Of a DNA stretch of 64,000 nt, positions 17,694 to 25,534 are shown in pieces (position 1 is the stretch's first letter; the number at the start of each line of letters is the position of its first letter). The DNA is from Methylomusa anaerophila (GTDB taxonomy: Bacteria; Bacillota; Negativicutes; Sporomusales; Sporomusaceae). The notes beneath the pieces were generated by a model. That model did no database searches. It saw only the letters and a list, made by a program, of their open reading frames with translations, and was not told the origin of the DNA. Location: assembly GCF_003966895.1 (NCBI RefSeq), contig NZ_AP018449.1:379424-443423 (forward strand), written 5' to 3'. The translations under genes were made by a program, and so were the position numbers.

Positions 17694-18851
17694 TCAGCCT
17701 GTATTCTCCAATTCCAAAACAACTTCCTTGAGCATATCCTTAATAGGAATGTGTTGTGGACATGCCTCTTCACACCGGCCGCATTTCACACAGTTGGATG
17801 CTCTTTGCTGTTCTTTCAGGAAGTTATTGTAACGGAGCCTGGCAGTCTTGTGATCATTGTAAATAAGCGCGTTATTTAATTGCAGAAAACAAATAGGAAT
17901 GTTCACGCCCTGGGGACATGGCATACAGTAATGGCAGCCGGTGCAATCAACCTTGGTCCGGGCCTGGTATATGCTTTTTACTTCCTGAATCAGCGCCAGT
18001 TCCTTATCAGTCAATGACTGGGCAATTCCTTCGCTGGCAATCCTGATATTCTCCACGACATGCTCCATTTCCGTCATGCCGCTAAGCACCACATTAATTT
18101 CCGGCTTGTCCCAGAGAAACCGCAATGCCCATTCCGCAGGAGTTCTTCCAATATCTGCCGCATCCCAAATTTTTTGTACATTTGCCGGCAGTCTTGCGGT
18201 TAAACTTCCGCCGCGTAAGGGTTCCATAATGATTATCCCTAAATCCTTAGCCGCGGCATATTGCAATCCCTGGCGCCCGGCTTGATAGTTTTCATCCATA
18301 TAATTATATTGTATCTGGCAGAAAGACCAGTCATAGGAATCCACGATTTCCCTAAACAGCGGGAATTGATCGTGAAAGGAAAACCCGGCATATTTTATCC
18401 TGCCATCCGCGAGGGCAGCTTCTAAAAAACCCGTGACATCCAAATTACTGAGAATCTTCCACTTATCGGCATTCATGCCGTGCAGCAGATAAAAATCAAT
18501 ATGATCGGTTTGCAGCCTTTCCAGTTGGTGGTCGAGATAACGGTCCATGTCGTCCCTGGTCTTAATTAACCAAGAGGGCAGCTTAGTCGCCAAGTAAATA
18601 TTTTTCCGTTCATGTTTTAGGGCTTTTCCCAGAAAAACTTCGCTCATGCCGGCATGAAATTGAATTTCCGAGTGGTAGACATAGGCAGTATCGAAATAAT
18701 TAACACCATTACGGAGCGCGTAATCCACCATAGCGGTCGCTTTCTCTTCGTCAATAAGGTGGTTCTTACCGTTGATTACAGGTAAACGCATGCAGCCAAA
18801 ACCAAGTATGGAGGCTTTCTGCCCGGTCTTGCCAATTTGTCTGTACAGCAC
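17694..18851 (-). CDS. Aldo/keto reductase with C-terminal 2x[4Fe-4S] ferredoxin domain
   Basis: A 385-residue oxidoreductase common in anaerobes. The N-terminal AKR barrel shows the catalytic tetrad context: YFDTAYVYH (Asp/Tyr), LATKLPSW (Lys) and FYLLHGM (His). The C-terminal domain carries CTGCHYCMPCP and CVKCGRCEEACP, binding two 4Fe-4S clusters and probably letting the enzyme use ferredoxin-type electrons rather than NADPH alone. Substrate unknown. ATG start with GGAGGAG upstream. A single gene divergent from the MFS transporter, with 290 bp between them. Confidence 0.92.
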   Translation of the reverse strand: MLYRQIGKTGQKASILGFGCMRLPVINGKNHLIDEEKATAMVDYALRNGVNYFDTAYVYHSEIQFHAGMSEVFLGKALKHERKNIYLATKLPSWLIKTRDDMDRYLDHQLERLQTDHIDFYLLHGMNADKWKILSNLDVTGFLEAALADGRIKYAGFSFHDQFPLFREIVDSYDWSFCQIQYNYMDENYQAGRQGLQYAAAKDLGIIIMEPLRGGSLTARLPANVQKIWDAADIGRTPAEWALRFLWDKPEINVVLSGMTEMEHVVENIRIASEGIAQSLTDKELALIQEVKSIYQARTKVDCTGCHYCMPCPQGVNIPICFLQLNNALIYNDHKTARLRYNNFLKEQQRASNCVKCGRCEEACPQHIPIKDMLKEVVLELENTG

Positions 18852-18969
18852 ACTGTTCTCCTCCTTTGCCGAAGTATAATATTGGACCTTGATCCACTGT
18901 CTGAATTTCTCTGTTGATTCTTTTTATTTTATGTATTCAGAATACCTGATATATTGACTACATAATCTA

Positions 18970-19088
18970 TTGTCCGGAATTATATAAATCCTATATAATG
19001 GGAGAATAGGCGCCCCCCATAACTGCTGATTAGTATTAAACTAAAGGCAATATTACCGAAGGGTAGTTTTGTCTTTAGTTTTATTTTT
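18970..19088 (+). promoter_or_regulatory. Promoter and attenuator-type leader of the MFS gene
   Basis: TTGTCC (18970-18975) and TATAAT (18994-18999) with 18-bp spacing form a plausible promoter. The leader contains GCTGATTAGT (19025-19034), a short loop and AACTAAAGGC (19039-19048). TTAGT can pair with ACTAA. Alternatively AACTAAAG (19039-19046) pairs with CTTTAGTT (19073-19080), followed by TTATTTTT, giving an intrinsic terminator ahead of the coding start at 19144. The two pairings exclude each other, as in a riboswitch or attenuator. The same GCTGATTAGT...AACTAAAGGC motif precedes the nitrogenase-like genes at 23954. Confidence 0.6.
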
Positions 19089-19143
19089 ACGGAAATTCAG
19101 TGTTCCGCATTACCGGTTTGATATTTGATATAGGAGTTTCATT

Positions 19144-20403
19144 ATGAATTTCGGCAATACGCAGCTCATAAAATTTAATAGTCCCGTCCACTATGGCTGG
19201 ATTGTAGTGCTAACAACGCTACTGGTATTAATAATAGCGGCAGGCGTCCGTTCTACGCCCGGCGTGCTTATCGTCCCCTTTGAACATTATTTTGGCTGGA
19301 ACCGGGCTGTAATCAGTTTTGCTCTGGCGATAAATCTGTTGCTGTATGGCCTGTGCGGCCCTTTTGCCGCCGCATTGATGGATATATATGGGCTTCGGCG
19401 CGTCATGGCTTTGGCCTTGCTTTTAATAGCTGCCGGAGCCGGCCTGACCCCTTGGATGCACGCAGCTTGGCAGTTGACCGTATTGTGGGGTATGGTTATC
19501 GGTACCGGAAGCGGTTTTTTGTCGCCGGTACTGGGCACAGTTGTCGCCAATCGGTGGTTTGTTAAACGCCGCGGGTTAGTTGTAGGAGTATTCAGTGCCG
19601 CCGGATCGGCCGGACAACTTATATTTCTTCCACTGTTTTCAAGATTACTCGAAATATACAGCTGGCAAATCGTAACCTGTTTCATTGCCTTTTCAGCTTT
19701 GCTTGTCATGGCGATTGTTGGTTTGATTATGCGGAATAATCCGAGTGATGTTGGACTTTTGCCATATGGCGCTGAGCCGGCAAGTGTAGTTGATTCCGCA
19801 GCTAAGGATAAAACGTTTGCGTTAGTATTTACAGGATTAAAAACCGCTTTATCCCGTAAGGACTTCTGGTTATTGTCAGGCAGTTTTTTGGTCTGCGGCG
19901 CCAGTAGCAACGGACTGATCGGGACCCATTTCATCCCTGCCTGTATGGATCACGGAATGCCGGAAATTATCGCTGCAGGGCTGTTATCGATATCCGGAAT
20001 CTTTAATCTGCTGGGCGCAGTGGCTGCAGGCTGGCTTTCCGACAAATTCGATAATCGCTGGTTGTTATTCTGGTTCTACGTTCTGCGGGGAACAACCCTC
20101 GCCTGGCTGCCGTTTGAATTAGAGTCAGCCGGCTTTAATCTGGCAATTTTCATTGTCTTATACGGATTAGACTGGGCTGCGACTATACCGCCGACGATAC
20201 GTCTGACCACCGATCTTTTTGGAAACCGGAGCGGAATTGTATTTGGCTGGATGATGACTATCCATCAACTGGGTGCAGCGGTTGCCGCGTTTTCCGGCGG
20301 TGCTTTTCATATCTTTTTTGGCAGTTATCAATGGTCTTTTATCGCCGGTGCAATACTTTGTTTAATTGCCGCCGGGCTGGTGATTAAGATTCGTAAATTT
20401 TGA
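19144..20403 (+). CDS. MFS transporter (oxalate/formate or monocarboxylate type)
   Basis: A 419-residue major facilitator with about 12 membrane segments, in the inner membrane. The opening HYGWIVVLTTLLVLIIAAG and the GLRRVMALALLLIAAG loop resemble the oxalate:formate antiporter / monocarboxylate transporter branch. The conserved MFS loop DIYGLRR lies between helices 2 and 3, and GWLSDKFDNR is the equivalent loop in the second half. Substrate unknown. ATG with TAGGAG 7-8 nt upstream. It is preceded by a leader with an intrinsic terminator shared with the nitrogenase-like operon 5 kb away, suggesting a common signal or substrate (inference). Convergent with the nitroreductase gene. Confidence 0.85.
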   Translation: MNFGNTQLIKFNSPVHYGWIVVLTTLLVLIIAAGVRSTPGVLIVPFEHYFGWNRAVISFALAINLLLYGLCGPFAAALMDIYGLRRVMALALLLIAAGAGLTPWMHAAWQLTVLWGMVIGTGSGFLSPVLGTVVANRWFVKRRGLVVGVFSAAGSAGQLIFLPLFSRLLEIYSWQIVTCFIAFSALLVMAIVGLIMRNNPSDVGLLPYGAEPASVVDSAAKDKTFALVFTGLKTALSRKDFWLLSGSFLVCGASSNGLIGTHFIPACMDHGMPEIIAAGLLSISGIFNLLGAVAAGWLSDKFDNRWLLFWFYVLRGTTLAWLPFELESAGFNLAIFIVLYGLDWAATIPPTIRLTTDLFGNRSGIVFGWMMTIHQLGAAVAAFSGGAFHIFFGSYQWSFIAGAILCLIAAGLVIKIRKF

Positions 20404-20424
20404 AGATAAGTGTTAATTAACCTA

Positions 20425-20997
20425 TTATTCTATTATTATATCTTTTAATTGCCGTTTCGGCACGTGATGAACCTGGTGTTCATCACGCCAATACCGGATA
20501 TCGTCATCGGCCTCAATTTTTTCGATAACAACCGTTTCTTTGGGTTTGCCCAGCGCAATCACCAGCAATATCTCAAAGTTGTCCGCCAGGTTTAATACCG
20601 CCTGCAATTTTGCATGTTGAATATTGCCGATCATACATCCGCCCAGCCCTATTTCCGTTGCTCCAAGCAAGATGGTCTGAGCGGCAATACCCGCGTCGAA
20701 ACCGGTCACCATCTTATAGCTTTTATCCTGAACAAGAACAATATAGGCTGCCGGCCTTTCGCCGGCAACAGGACCATCCCACTCTTTTAAATAGCCTGCC
20801 CAGCCTAAAGCAGCAAAAATTTGTCCGTTAAGGACTTGTTCACAGGCGATATAATATCTAAGCGCCTGCTTGTTGCCGCCTGACGGAACCAGTCTGGCAT
20901 AATCCACAAGCGTAAGCAAAGTGTCTCTCGTAACCGTTTCCTGTTCAAAGAATCGCCTATAGCTGCGGTTTGCCTTTACAATATCACTGAGCATCAT
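20425..20997 (-). CDS. Nitroreductase-family flavoprotein
   Basis: A 190-residue FMN oxidoreductase. The N-terminal RSYRRFFEQ motif and DYARLVPSGGNKQALRYY (phosphate-binding region of FMN) are typical of the family, as are GFDAGIAAQTILLGATEIGLGGCMIG and the C-terminal IALGKPKE. Physiological substrate unknown; related proteins reduce nitro compounds or quinones. ATG at 20995-20997, preceded by AGGGGG. It is the last gene of a minus-strand series after two gene relics. Confidence 0.9.
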   Translation of the reverse strand: MMLSDIVKANRSYRRFFEQETVTRDTLLTLVDYARLVPSGGNKQALRYYIACEQVLNGQIFAALGWAGYLKEWDGPVAGERPAAYIVLVQDKSYKMVTGFDAGIAAQTILLGATEIGLGGCMIGNIQHAKLQAVLNLADNFEILLVIALGKPKETVVIEKIEADDDIRYWRDEHQVHHVPKRQLKDIIIE

Positions 20998-21056
20998 GTT
21001 TTTCCCCCTATCTTCCTCATTTCCGTGGACTTTTCCTTCATGTACAAATCAGCCGG

Positions 21057-21173
21057 CTAGCCGACTTCCTCGTGCAGCAGCATCCCTGACTGATGTAACC
21101 GCCAATAGTAACCCTGCCGCCGTAAAAGCTCACTATGGATCCCGGCTTCAACAATTTTCCCCTGGTGGAGGAC
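21057..21173 (-). pseudogene. 3' remnant of an ABC exporter ATPase gene
   Basis: The last 38 residues (VVLHQGKIVEAGIHSELL, then RRQGYYWRLHQ) match the C-terminal end of an MsbA/LmrA-type exporter nucleotide-binding domain, after the D- and H-loops. Nothing upstream continues the domain; the sequence before it belongs to a terminator and another relic. A deletion scar. Confidence 0.78.
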
Positions 21174-21176
21174 AAC

Positions 21177-21207
21177 AAAACATACCGGTAAAACCCAACC
21201 GGTATGT
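21177..21207 (-). terminator. Intrinsic terminator
   Basis: ACATACCGGT (minus strand, 21207-21198) pairs with ACCGGTATGT (21189-21180) around an 8-nt loop, followed by TTTTGTTGT. It ends the metK/UroD-relic transcript. Confidence 0.75.
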
Positions 21208-21211
21208 TTGC

Positions 21212-21602
21212 ATATAAGGTAAAAGCTGGCCTTTGGGACTATCATAGGTTTTTGCCAGGCACTCTTTCACATTTTCAGCCACATCTGCCGGAGTCCCCAA
21301 CAGCATTGTTTCGCCACATAAGGCGTACTCTGTTCGGGATAGATAACTTTAGCCCCTATGGCCGCGATAATATTCGGATGCAGCCCGACAGATTCCGTTC
21401 CGTACTTCTTATAGGCCGCGACTTGGGCTTCAACCAGCCTGTCAGCTGATTGATGATATTCCGAGACCTTTATTCCTATAACCCTTGCCGCGTGAGCGCC
21501 TACATTCAAACTGCATGGTATGCGATCATAAGGTTTTCCCTCTTTGAAGGCTTTTATCCTTTCTTTTGGGGTCATCTGCTCGGTCAATCCGCAAAAACTC
21601 AT
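21212..21602 (-). pseudogene. Uroporphyrinogen decarboxylase-family (methyltransferase-like) pseudogene with internal deletion
   Basis: The N-terminal part (MTPKERIKAFKEGKPYDRIP through AKVIYPEQSTPYVAKQ, about 100 residues) matches UroD-superfamily proteins, which include the cobamide-dependent methyltransferases MtaA/MtbA. Immediately after, in another frame, comes the typical C-terminal segment TMLLGTPADVAENVKECLA / KTYDSPKG. About 200 central residues, including the active site, are missing and the frame changes at the junction near 21310. So the gene is dead. It lies 35 bp downstream of metK, which is consistent with a former one-carbon/methyl role. Confidence 0.8.
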
Positions 21603-21637
21603 TTTTTTATGGCCCTCTCTTTTAAAACAATACTCAA

Positions 21638-22843
21638 TTATGCCCCTACTTTTTTATAAGCGGCCTTAGTTAATTGCAGCGCCACATCGGTTCGTTCCCA
21701 CGGCACATCCAGTTCAAGTCTGCCAAAATGACCATAAGCGGCAACCTGCTGATAAATCGGCCGGCGCAAATCCAGTTGTTCAATAATTGCCGCCGGACGC
21801 AAGTCAAAATTCTGTTTAATCAGTTCGATCAGTTCCCCGTTGCTAAGTGTTCCGGTACCAAAGGTATCAATAAAAACCGAGACGGGTCTGGCCACACCGA
21901 TGGCGTAAGCAACTTGAATCTCAGCCCGCTTAGCCAATCCGGCGGCAACAATATTTTTGGCCACATGCCTGGCAGCATACGCGCCGGAACGGTCAACCTT
22001 AGTCGGGTCTTTGCCGGAGAAAGCGCCGCCGCCATGACGGGAATAGCCGCCATAAGTATCAACAATGATCTTTCTGCCGGTCAAACCTGCATCGCCATGA
22101 GGTCCGCCAATTACAAACCGCCCGGTGGGATTAACCAATATTTTGGTCTTATCATCAAAAAGCTGCTCCGGTATAGCTTCTTGGATTACCAGGCTTTTCA
22201 CATCTGCATATATCTGTTCCAGTTCAACCTCAGGCGCATGTTGGGCTGAAATAAGCACGGTGTCGATCCGGACAGGCTCCAACCCTTCGTATTCGACCGT
22301 AACCTGGGTCTTGCCGTCAGGCCGAAGATAGGGTACGCGTCCGTCTTTGCGCACCGCCGCCAACTGGCGGGCCAAACGGTGAGCCAGTGCAATCGGTGTG
22401 GGCAGAAATTCCGGGGTTTCATCGGAAGCATAGCCGAAAACAATACCCTGGTCACCGGCACCAATGGCATCCCACTTTTCGTCACTGCTGCCATAACGGC
22501 TTTCCAGCGCCAGATTCACACCCTGGGCAATATCCGGTGACTGTTGATCAAGGGAAACCAATACGGCAGCAGTTTCAGCGTCCAAGCCGTATTCGGATTT
22601 GGTGTAACCGACCTTGGCAATCGTATCCCTGGCCACTTTGCTGAAGTTAACGTTTGCCTGGGTTGAAACTTCACCGGTCAACAGAACCAGTCCGGTGTTT
22701 ACACTTGTTTCGCAGGCGACGCGCGCCAGTGGATCTTGGGCTAAGACGGCATCAACCACACCGTCGGAAATTTGATCTGCCAGCTTATCCGGATGCCCCT
22801 CTGTGACTGATTCTGATGTAAAGAAGTAACGTTGCTTCGCCAT
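21638..22843 (-). CDS. metK: S-adenosylmethionine synthetase
   Basis: Forms S-adenosylmethionine from methionine and ATP in the cytosol. The 401-residue length is normal. Motifs: [19 protein letters not shown] near the N-terminus, [12 protein letters not shown] (about 115-126), the methionine/ATP loop region, [16 protein letters not shown] and [14 protein letters not shown]. The start is the ATG at 22841-22843, with GGGAG upstream; the longer ORF starts three codons earlier at GTG. Regulation: no S-box SAM riboswitch is visible. Instead a leader with an intrinsic terminator lies at 22949-23013, shared with the methyltransferase gene at 27687. Confidence 0.97.
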   Translation of the reverse strand: MAKQRYFFTSESVTEGHPDKLADQISDGVVDAVLAQDPLARVACETSVNTGLVLLTGEVSTQANVNFSKVARDTIAKVGYTKSEYGLDAETAAVLVSLDQQSPDIAQGVNLALESRYGSSDEKWDAIGAGDQGIVFGYASDETPEFLPTPIALAHRLARQLAAVRKDGRVPYLRPDGKTQVTVEYEGLEPVRIDTVLISAQHAPEVELEQIYADVKSLVIQEAIPEQLFDDKTKILVNPTGRFVIGGPHGDAGLTGRKIIVDTYGGYSRHGGGAFSGKDPTKVDRSGAYAARHVAKNIVAAGLAKRAEIQVAYAIGVARPVSVFIDTFGTGTLSNGELIELIKQNFDLRPAAIIEQLDLRRPIYQQVAAYGHFGRLELDVPWERTDVALQLTKAAYKKVGA

Positions 22844-22948
22844 GTAAAACACTCCCTTTATTTTTAAATAGATGTTCCGAATCCTAAATTACGTCAAGTT
22901 GACTCCTGGAAGAGGCCTCTCAATATTCACATATCCGCGCGCGTATAA

Positions 22949-23108
22949 TGAAAAATACTGCAGGCCAAGTCATTCCTTGCGGAATTACCAGCCTGCAGCA
23001 GGTCCTGCTCAGCGCACTTTGTAAATTGAACTTAAAATTGATATAACTTCTACTAAAAAGTAGTTTATTATTTTATTATAGCATTTAATAACATTACTGC
23101 AAGTCGCC
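22949..23108 (-). promoter_or_regulatory. metK promoter and terminator-bearing leader (twin of the one at 27723-27899)
   Basis: On the minus strand: a GGCGACTT box (23108-23101), -35 TTGCAG (23102-23097), 16-bp spacer and -10 TATAAT (23080-23075). About 60 nt further is GCTGAGCAG (23013-23005). Then comes a two-step hairpin: CTGCAGGC pairs with GCCTGCAG (22998-22991 and 22965-22958), and inside it ATTCC pairs with GGAAT around GCAA. It ends in TATTTTTC. The promoter stretch (TATTAAATGCTATAATAAA) and the hairpin are conserved in the second copy, while the middle is not. That looks like a transcription attenuator. Confidence 0.65.
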
Positions 23109-23174
23109 TGGACGACATTTCCGGAAAATATATCTGGGAGAGGCGGCTTATAAAATTATAAATTTCAAATTTTC

Positions 23175-23217
23175 TTCACAAGTTCTTCATAAGTTATTCA
23201 CAATTGTTTTTTATAAT
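23175..23217 (+). promoter_or_regulatory. Three 11-bp-phased TTCAYA repeats ahead of a -10 box
   Basis: TTCACA (23175), TTCATA (23186) and TTCACA (23197) recur every 11 bp, each followed by 5 nt, and TATAAT lies at 23212-23217. No good -35 is present. Direct repeats with 11-bp phasing just upstream of a -10 are the pattern bound by PhoB/PhoP/OmpR-type response regulators acting as activators. Which regulator is unknown. Confidence 0.55.
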
Positions 23218-23314
23218 AAAGATAACCTTATTGCAACGGGATGAGGAGGTGGAGAAAGCCTGGTTTTGCCGGATAATGCTCCCTAAACCGACTAAATAAT
23301 AGGAGTTGATTCAT

Positions 23315-23812
23315 ATGAGCATGACCCATTACATGGAATTGTTAATGACCAACCAACCTTGGAATCTGATTATTTATATGGTTATCCCGGTGGCGTTAGC
23401 TGAGGCCCTCGTCGCTACAGAGTTTTTTACAGTTTATTTGCGGGGATCCAATGCCGGCAGTTGGCGAACCTGGAATAAGTGGTTAGGAACTGTTTTGGGA
23501 TTTTATTTTCTGGGGATTTTCCTTAATTTAACCATCACTGTGGTTCCCCATATTGAATGGCGTGGCATAGCAGACATACTGGCAGTCGGTTCCTATCTCA
23601 GCGGCGTAATCCCCTTATTCGGCATTGCGTTATTGGAAATCGGCGTTATTGGCGCAGGTAAGTCGGTTGACGAAAAGATGAAAATCCATTTCATACTCAT
23701 AATTGTATTCCTTATCGTTGCCCATATCGCAATGGTTTTCGGCATGGTCGATCCGGGTATAACGGGGTGGAACCCTCATCCTGCCGGGCATATGCAACAC
23801 CAAGGACGTTAA
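23315..23812 (+). CDS. Small four-helix membrane protein, unknown function
   Basis: A 165-residue protein with four hydrophobic segments, around residues 17-43, 58-76, 84-113 and 124-146. The tail is rich in His (PHPAGHMQHQGR). Acidic and Glu residues lie inside helices 1 and 3 (VALAEALVATEFF; IALLEIGVIG), suggesting ion transfer. It resembles small uncharacterised 'permease' families in Clostridia and Negativicutes (possibly the DUF6803 group), but I am not certain. The start is ATG 23315 with AGGAG 9-10 nt upstream; the TTG three codons earlier is less likely. It is divergent from metK and preceded by phased response-regulator-like repeats. Confidence 0.7.
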   Translation: MSMTHYMELLMTNQPWNLIIYMVIPVALAEALVATEFFTVYLRGSNAGSWRTWNKWLGTVLGFYFLGIFLNLTITVVPHIEWRGIADILAVGSYLSGVIPLFGIALLEIGVIGAGKSVDEKMKIHFILIIVFLIVAHIAMVFGMVDPGITGWNPHPAGHMQHQGR

Positions 23813-23896
23813 TAGTTAATACGTTAATAAATGTGTTTTATAAATACTGTTGCCGGCGACATGGGTATTAAACCGGTCTCCTTTCAGGCAAAATTC

Positions 23897-24038
23897 TTGA
23901 CACATTTCAAAATAGCCGATTATAATAGAAGAAGCAGAAGAAATATATAAATTGCTGATTAGTTAAAGAACTAAAGGCTAATGAAACACTCGAGGTTAAT
24001 AGACACTCGAGGGGTGTTTCATTAGCCTTTTTTATTTT
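23897..24038 (+). promoter_or_regulatory. Strong promoter and terminator-bearing leader of the nitrogenase-like operon
   Basis: TTGACA (23897-23902), 18-bp spacer and TATAAT (23921-23926) form a strong promoter. The leader holds GCTGATTAGT (23954-23963), loop TAAAG, and AACTAAAGGC (23969-23978). Then AAAGGCTAATGAAACAC (23973-23989) pairs perfectly with GTGTTTCATTAGCCTTT (24014-24030), followed by a T-rich tract. This intrinsic terminator ends 24 nt before the first start codon, so most transcripts should stop unless a signal intervenes. TTAGT/ACTAA pairing would compete with the base of the terminator. The GCTGATTAGT...AACTAAAGGC module is shared with the MFS leader. Confidence 0.7.
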
Positions 24039-24061
24039 TGAATGACGGAGGAGGAGATTTT

Positions 24062-25534
24062 ATGCCCATCAACTTAACTGTTACTTCGGCCGGTACCCGC
24101 GAAACCAGGCTGGGATCCATTACCGGCTATGCCGGCGACCTTCAGGACTTGGTTAACCAGAGCAAGTGCGGAACACTCAAGGAAAAAGAGCGGTGCTTCA
24201 GCCAGTCAAGTTCTTGTGATGCCGGCTGCGCCCTGGGCCAGCTTGCCAGCATCACCGATGTGGCCGTGATCAATCACGCGCCCTCGGGCTGCACGGCGAT
24301 GTCTTCCACGGTTATCGTCAATCATACTCAGTTGGCGGCGAAAAGAGGCGTGCCCTATGATACTGTTTTCCTGGGAACGGATATGGATGAATCCGATACG
24401 ATTTTTGGCGCCACCACCGATCTGAGGGAAATCATTATTCAAACCTATAACCGCTACAAACCCAAGGCGATTTTCGTGGGAACCTCTTGTGTGTCCGGGA
24501 TCATCGGCGAGGATGTGGACAGTGTGATTGCCGAGCTGAAAGCCGAACTGCCGATTCCTTTGGCGCCGGTCCATTGCGAAGGCTTCAAATCAAGAGTGTG
24601 GGCCTCCGGCTTCGACGCCGCCGATCATGCTGTTCTTACCAGTATTGTAAAGCCGCCGCAGACGAAAAGAAATGTGATTAACTTTAAGAATTTTAATGAA
24701 AGCGCCCGCAGGGAAATCATCGATATCTTTGCTAACTTTGGTGTTGAGCCCTTTTTCTTTTATGCCAATTCCACCATTGAAGAGCTTTCCCATCTGTCGG
24801 AAGCCCTGGCCACCGTGTCCATTTGCGGCACGTTGGGGACGTATTTGGGCAACGGGCTGGAGCAGGAGTACGGTGTCCCTTATATTAAGACCATCAATCC
24901 GTTAGGCATTGTCGGCTTCGAAACGTGGCTGCGGGAAATTGGCCGGGTAATTCAGCAGGAAGCGGCCGTAGAGGCTTATATTGAACGGGAACGGGCCTTT
25001 TATCTGCCGAAGATTGAAGAAATAAAGAAAGAGCTCCGGGGCATTCGCGCCGTCCTGGGAATGGGGGCAAGCTTTGCCTTTCAGGTATCGCGGGTCCTGC
25101 AAGAGCTGGGAATCGAAGTGGTATGGGTGGCTTCCTGGCATTTTGACAGGAAATATGACAATAATGAAATCCCCCCTTACCTGGAATATTTGTTAAAAAA
25201 TAACCCGGATTTAAAAGTAAGTGTCAGCGATCAGCAAAATTTTGAAATTCTAAATATCTTACATACCCACAAACCGGATATTTATATCGCCAGACACCCG
25301 GGCACCACGGTCTGGGCCATTAAACAGGGAATCCCGGCCTTTTTTCACGCCGATGAATATAAGTCTTTCGGCTATCGGGGCACCTTGGATTTTGCCCAGA
25401 CAATCCTGGATACCATCCGCAACCGAAGTTTTGAGAAAAATCTGGCCGCCCGCATTACGCTGCCCTATTCCGACTGGTGGTATAAACAGGATAATGCCGC
25501 ATTCCTGAAGCAGGATAAGGAGGATTGGAAATAG
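24062..25534 (+). CDS. Nitrogenase component 1 alpha-like protein (NifD/MarD-like)
   Basis: A 490-residue nitrogenase-superfamily subunit, shorter than true NifD. Cysteines matching the three P-cluster ligands are present: Cys52/Cys56 (SSCDAGCALGQ), Cys77 (HAPSGC) and Cys143 (GTSCVSGIIGEDV). A cysteine equivalent to the cofactor ligand Cys275 of NifD lies at 255, spaced exactly as in NifD from the following EYGVP. A histidine at 429 (GIPAFFH) is near the place of NifD His442. Protochlorophyllide reductases lack this cofactor pair, so a complex metal cluster is likely bound. ATG with GGAGGAGGAG upstream. Directly followed by the beta-like gene. No nifH, nifE/N/B here. It might be a methylthio-alkane-reductase-like or uncharacterised reductase; dinitrogen reduction is not supported. 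Confidence 0.88.
   Translation: MPINLTVTSAGTRETRLGSITGYAGDLQDLVNQSKCGTLKEKERCFSQSSSCDAGCALGQLASITDVAVINHAPSGCTAMSSTVIVNHTQLAAKRGVPYDTVFLGTDMDESDTIFGATTDLREIIIQTYNRYKPKAIFVGTSCVSGIIGEDVDSVIAELKAELPIPLAPVHCEGFKSRVWASGFDAADHAVLTSIVKPPQTKRNVINFKNFNESARREIIDIFANFGVEPFFFYANSTIEELSHLSEALATVSICGTLGTYLGNGLEQEYGVPYIKTINPLGIVGFETWLREIGRVIQQEAAVEAYIERERAFYLPKIEEIKKELRGIRAVLGMGASFAFQVSRVLQELGIEVVWVASWHFDRKYDNNEIPPYLEYLLKNNPDLKVSVSDQQNFEILNILHTHKPDIYIARHPGTTVWAIKQGIPAFFHADEYKSFGYRGTLDFAQTILDTIRNRSFEKNLAARITLPYSDWWYKQDNAAFLKQDKEDWK

Noticed and set aside
22844..23110. S-box SAM riboswitch upstream of metK
   Set aside because: The conserved S-box cores (such as AGAGGTGGAGGGA, GATGAAACC) are absent; only the two-step terminator hairpin is seen.
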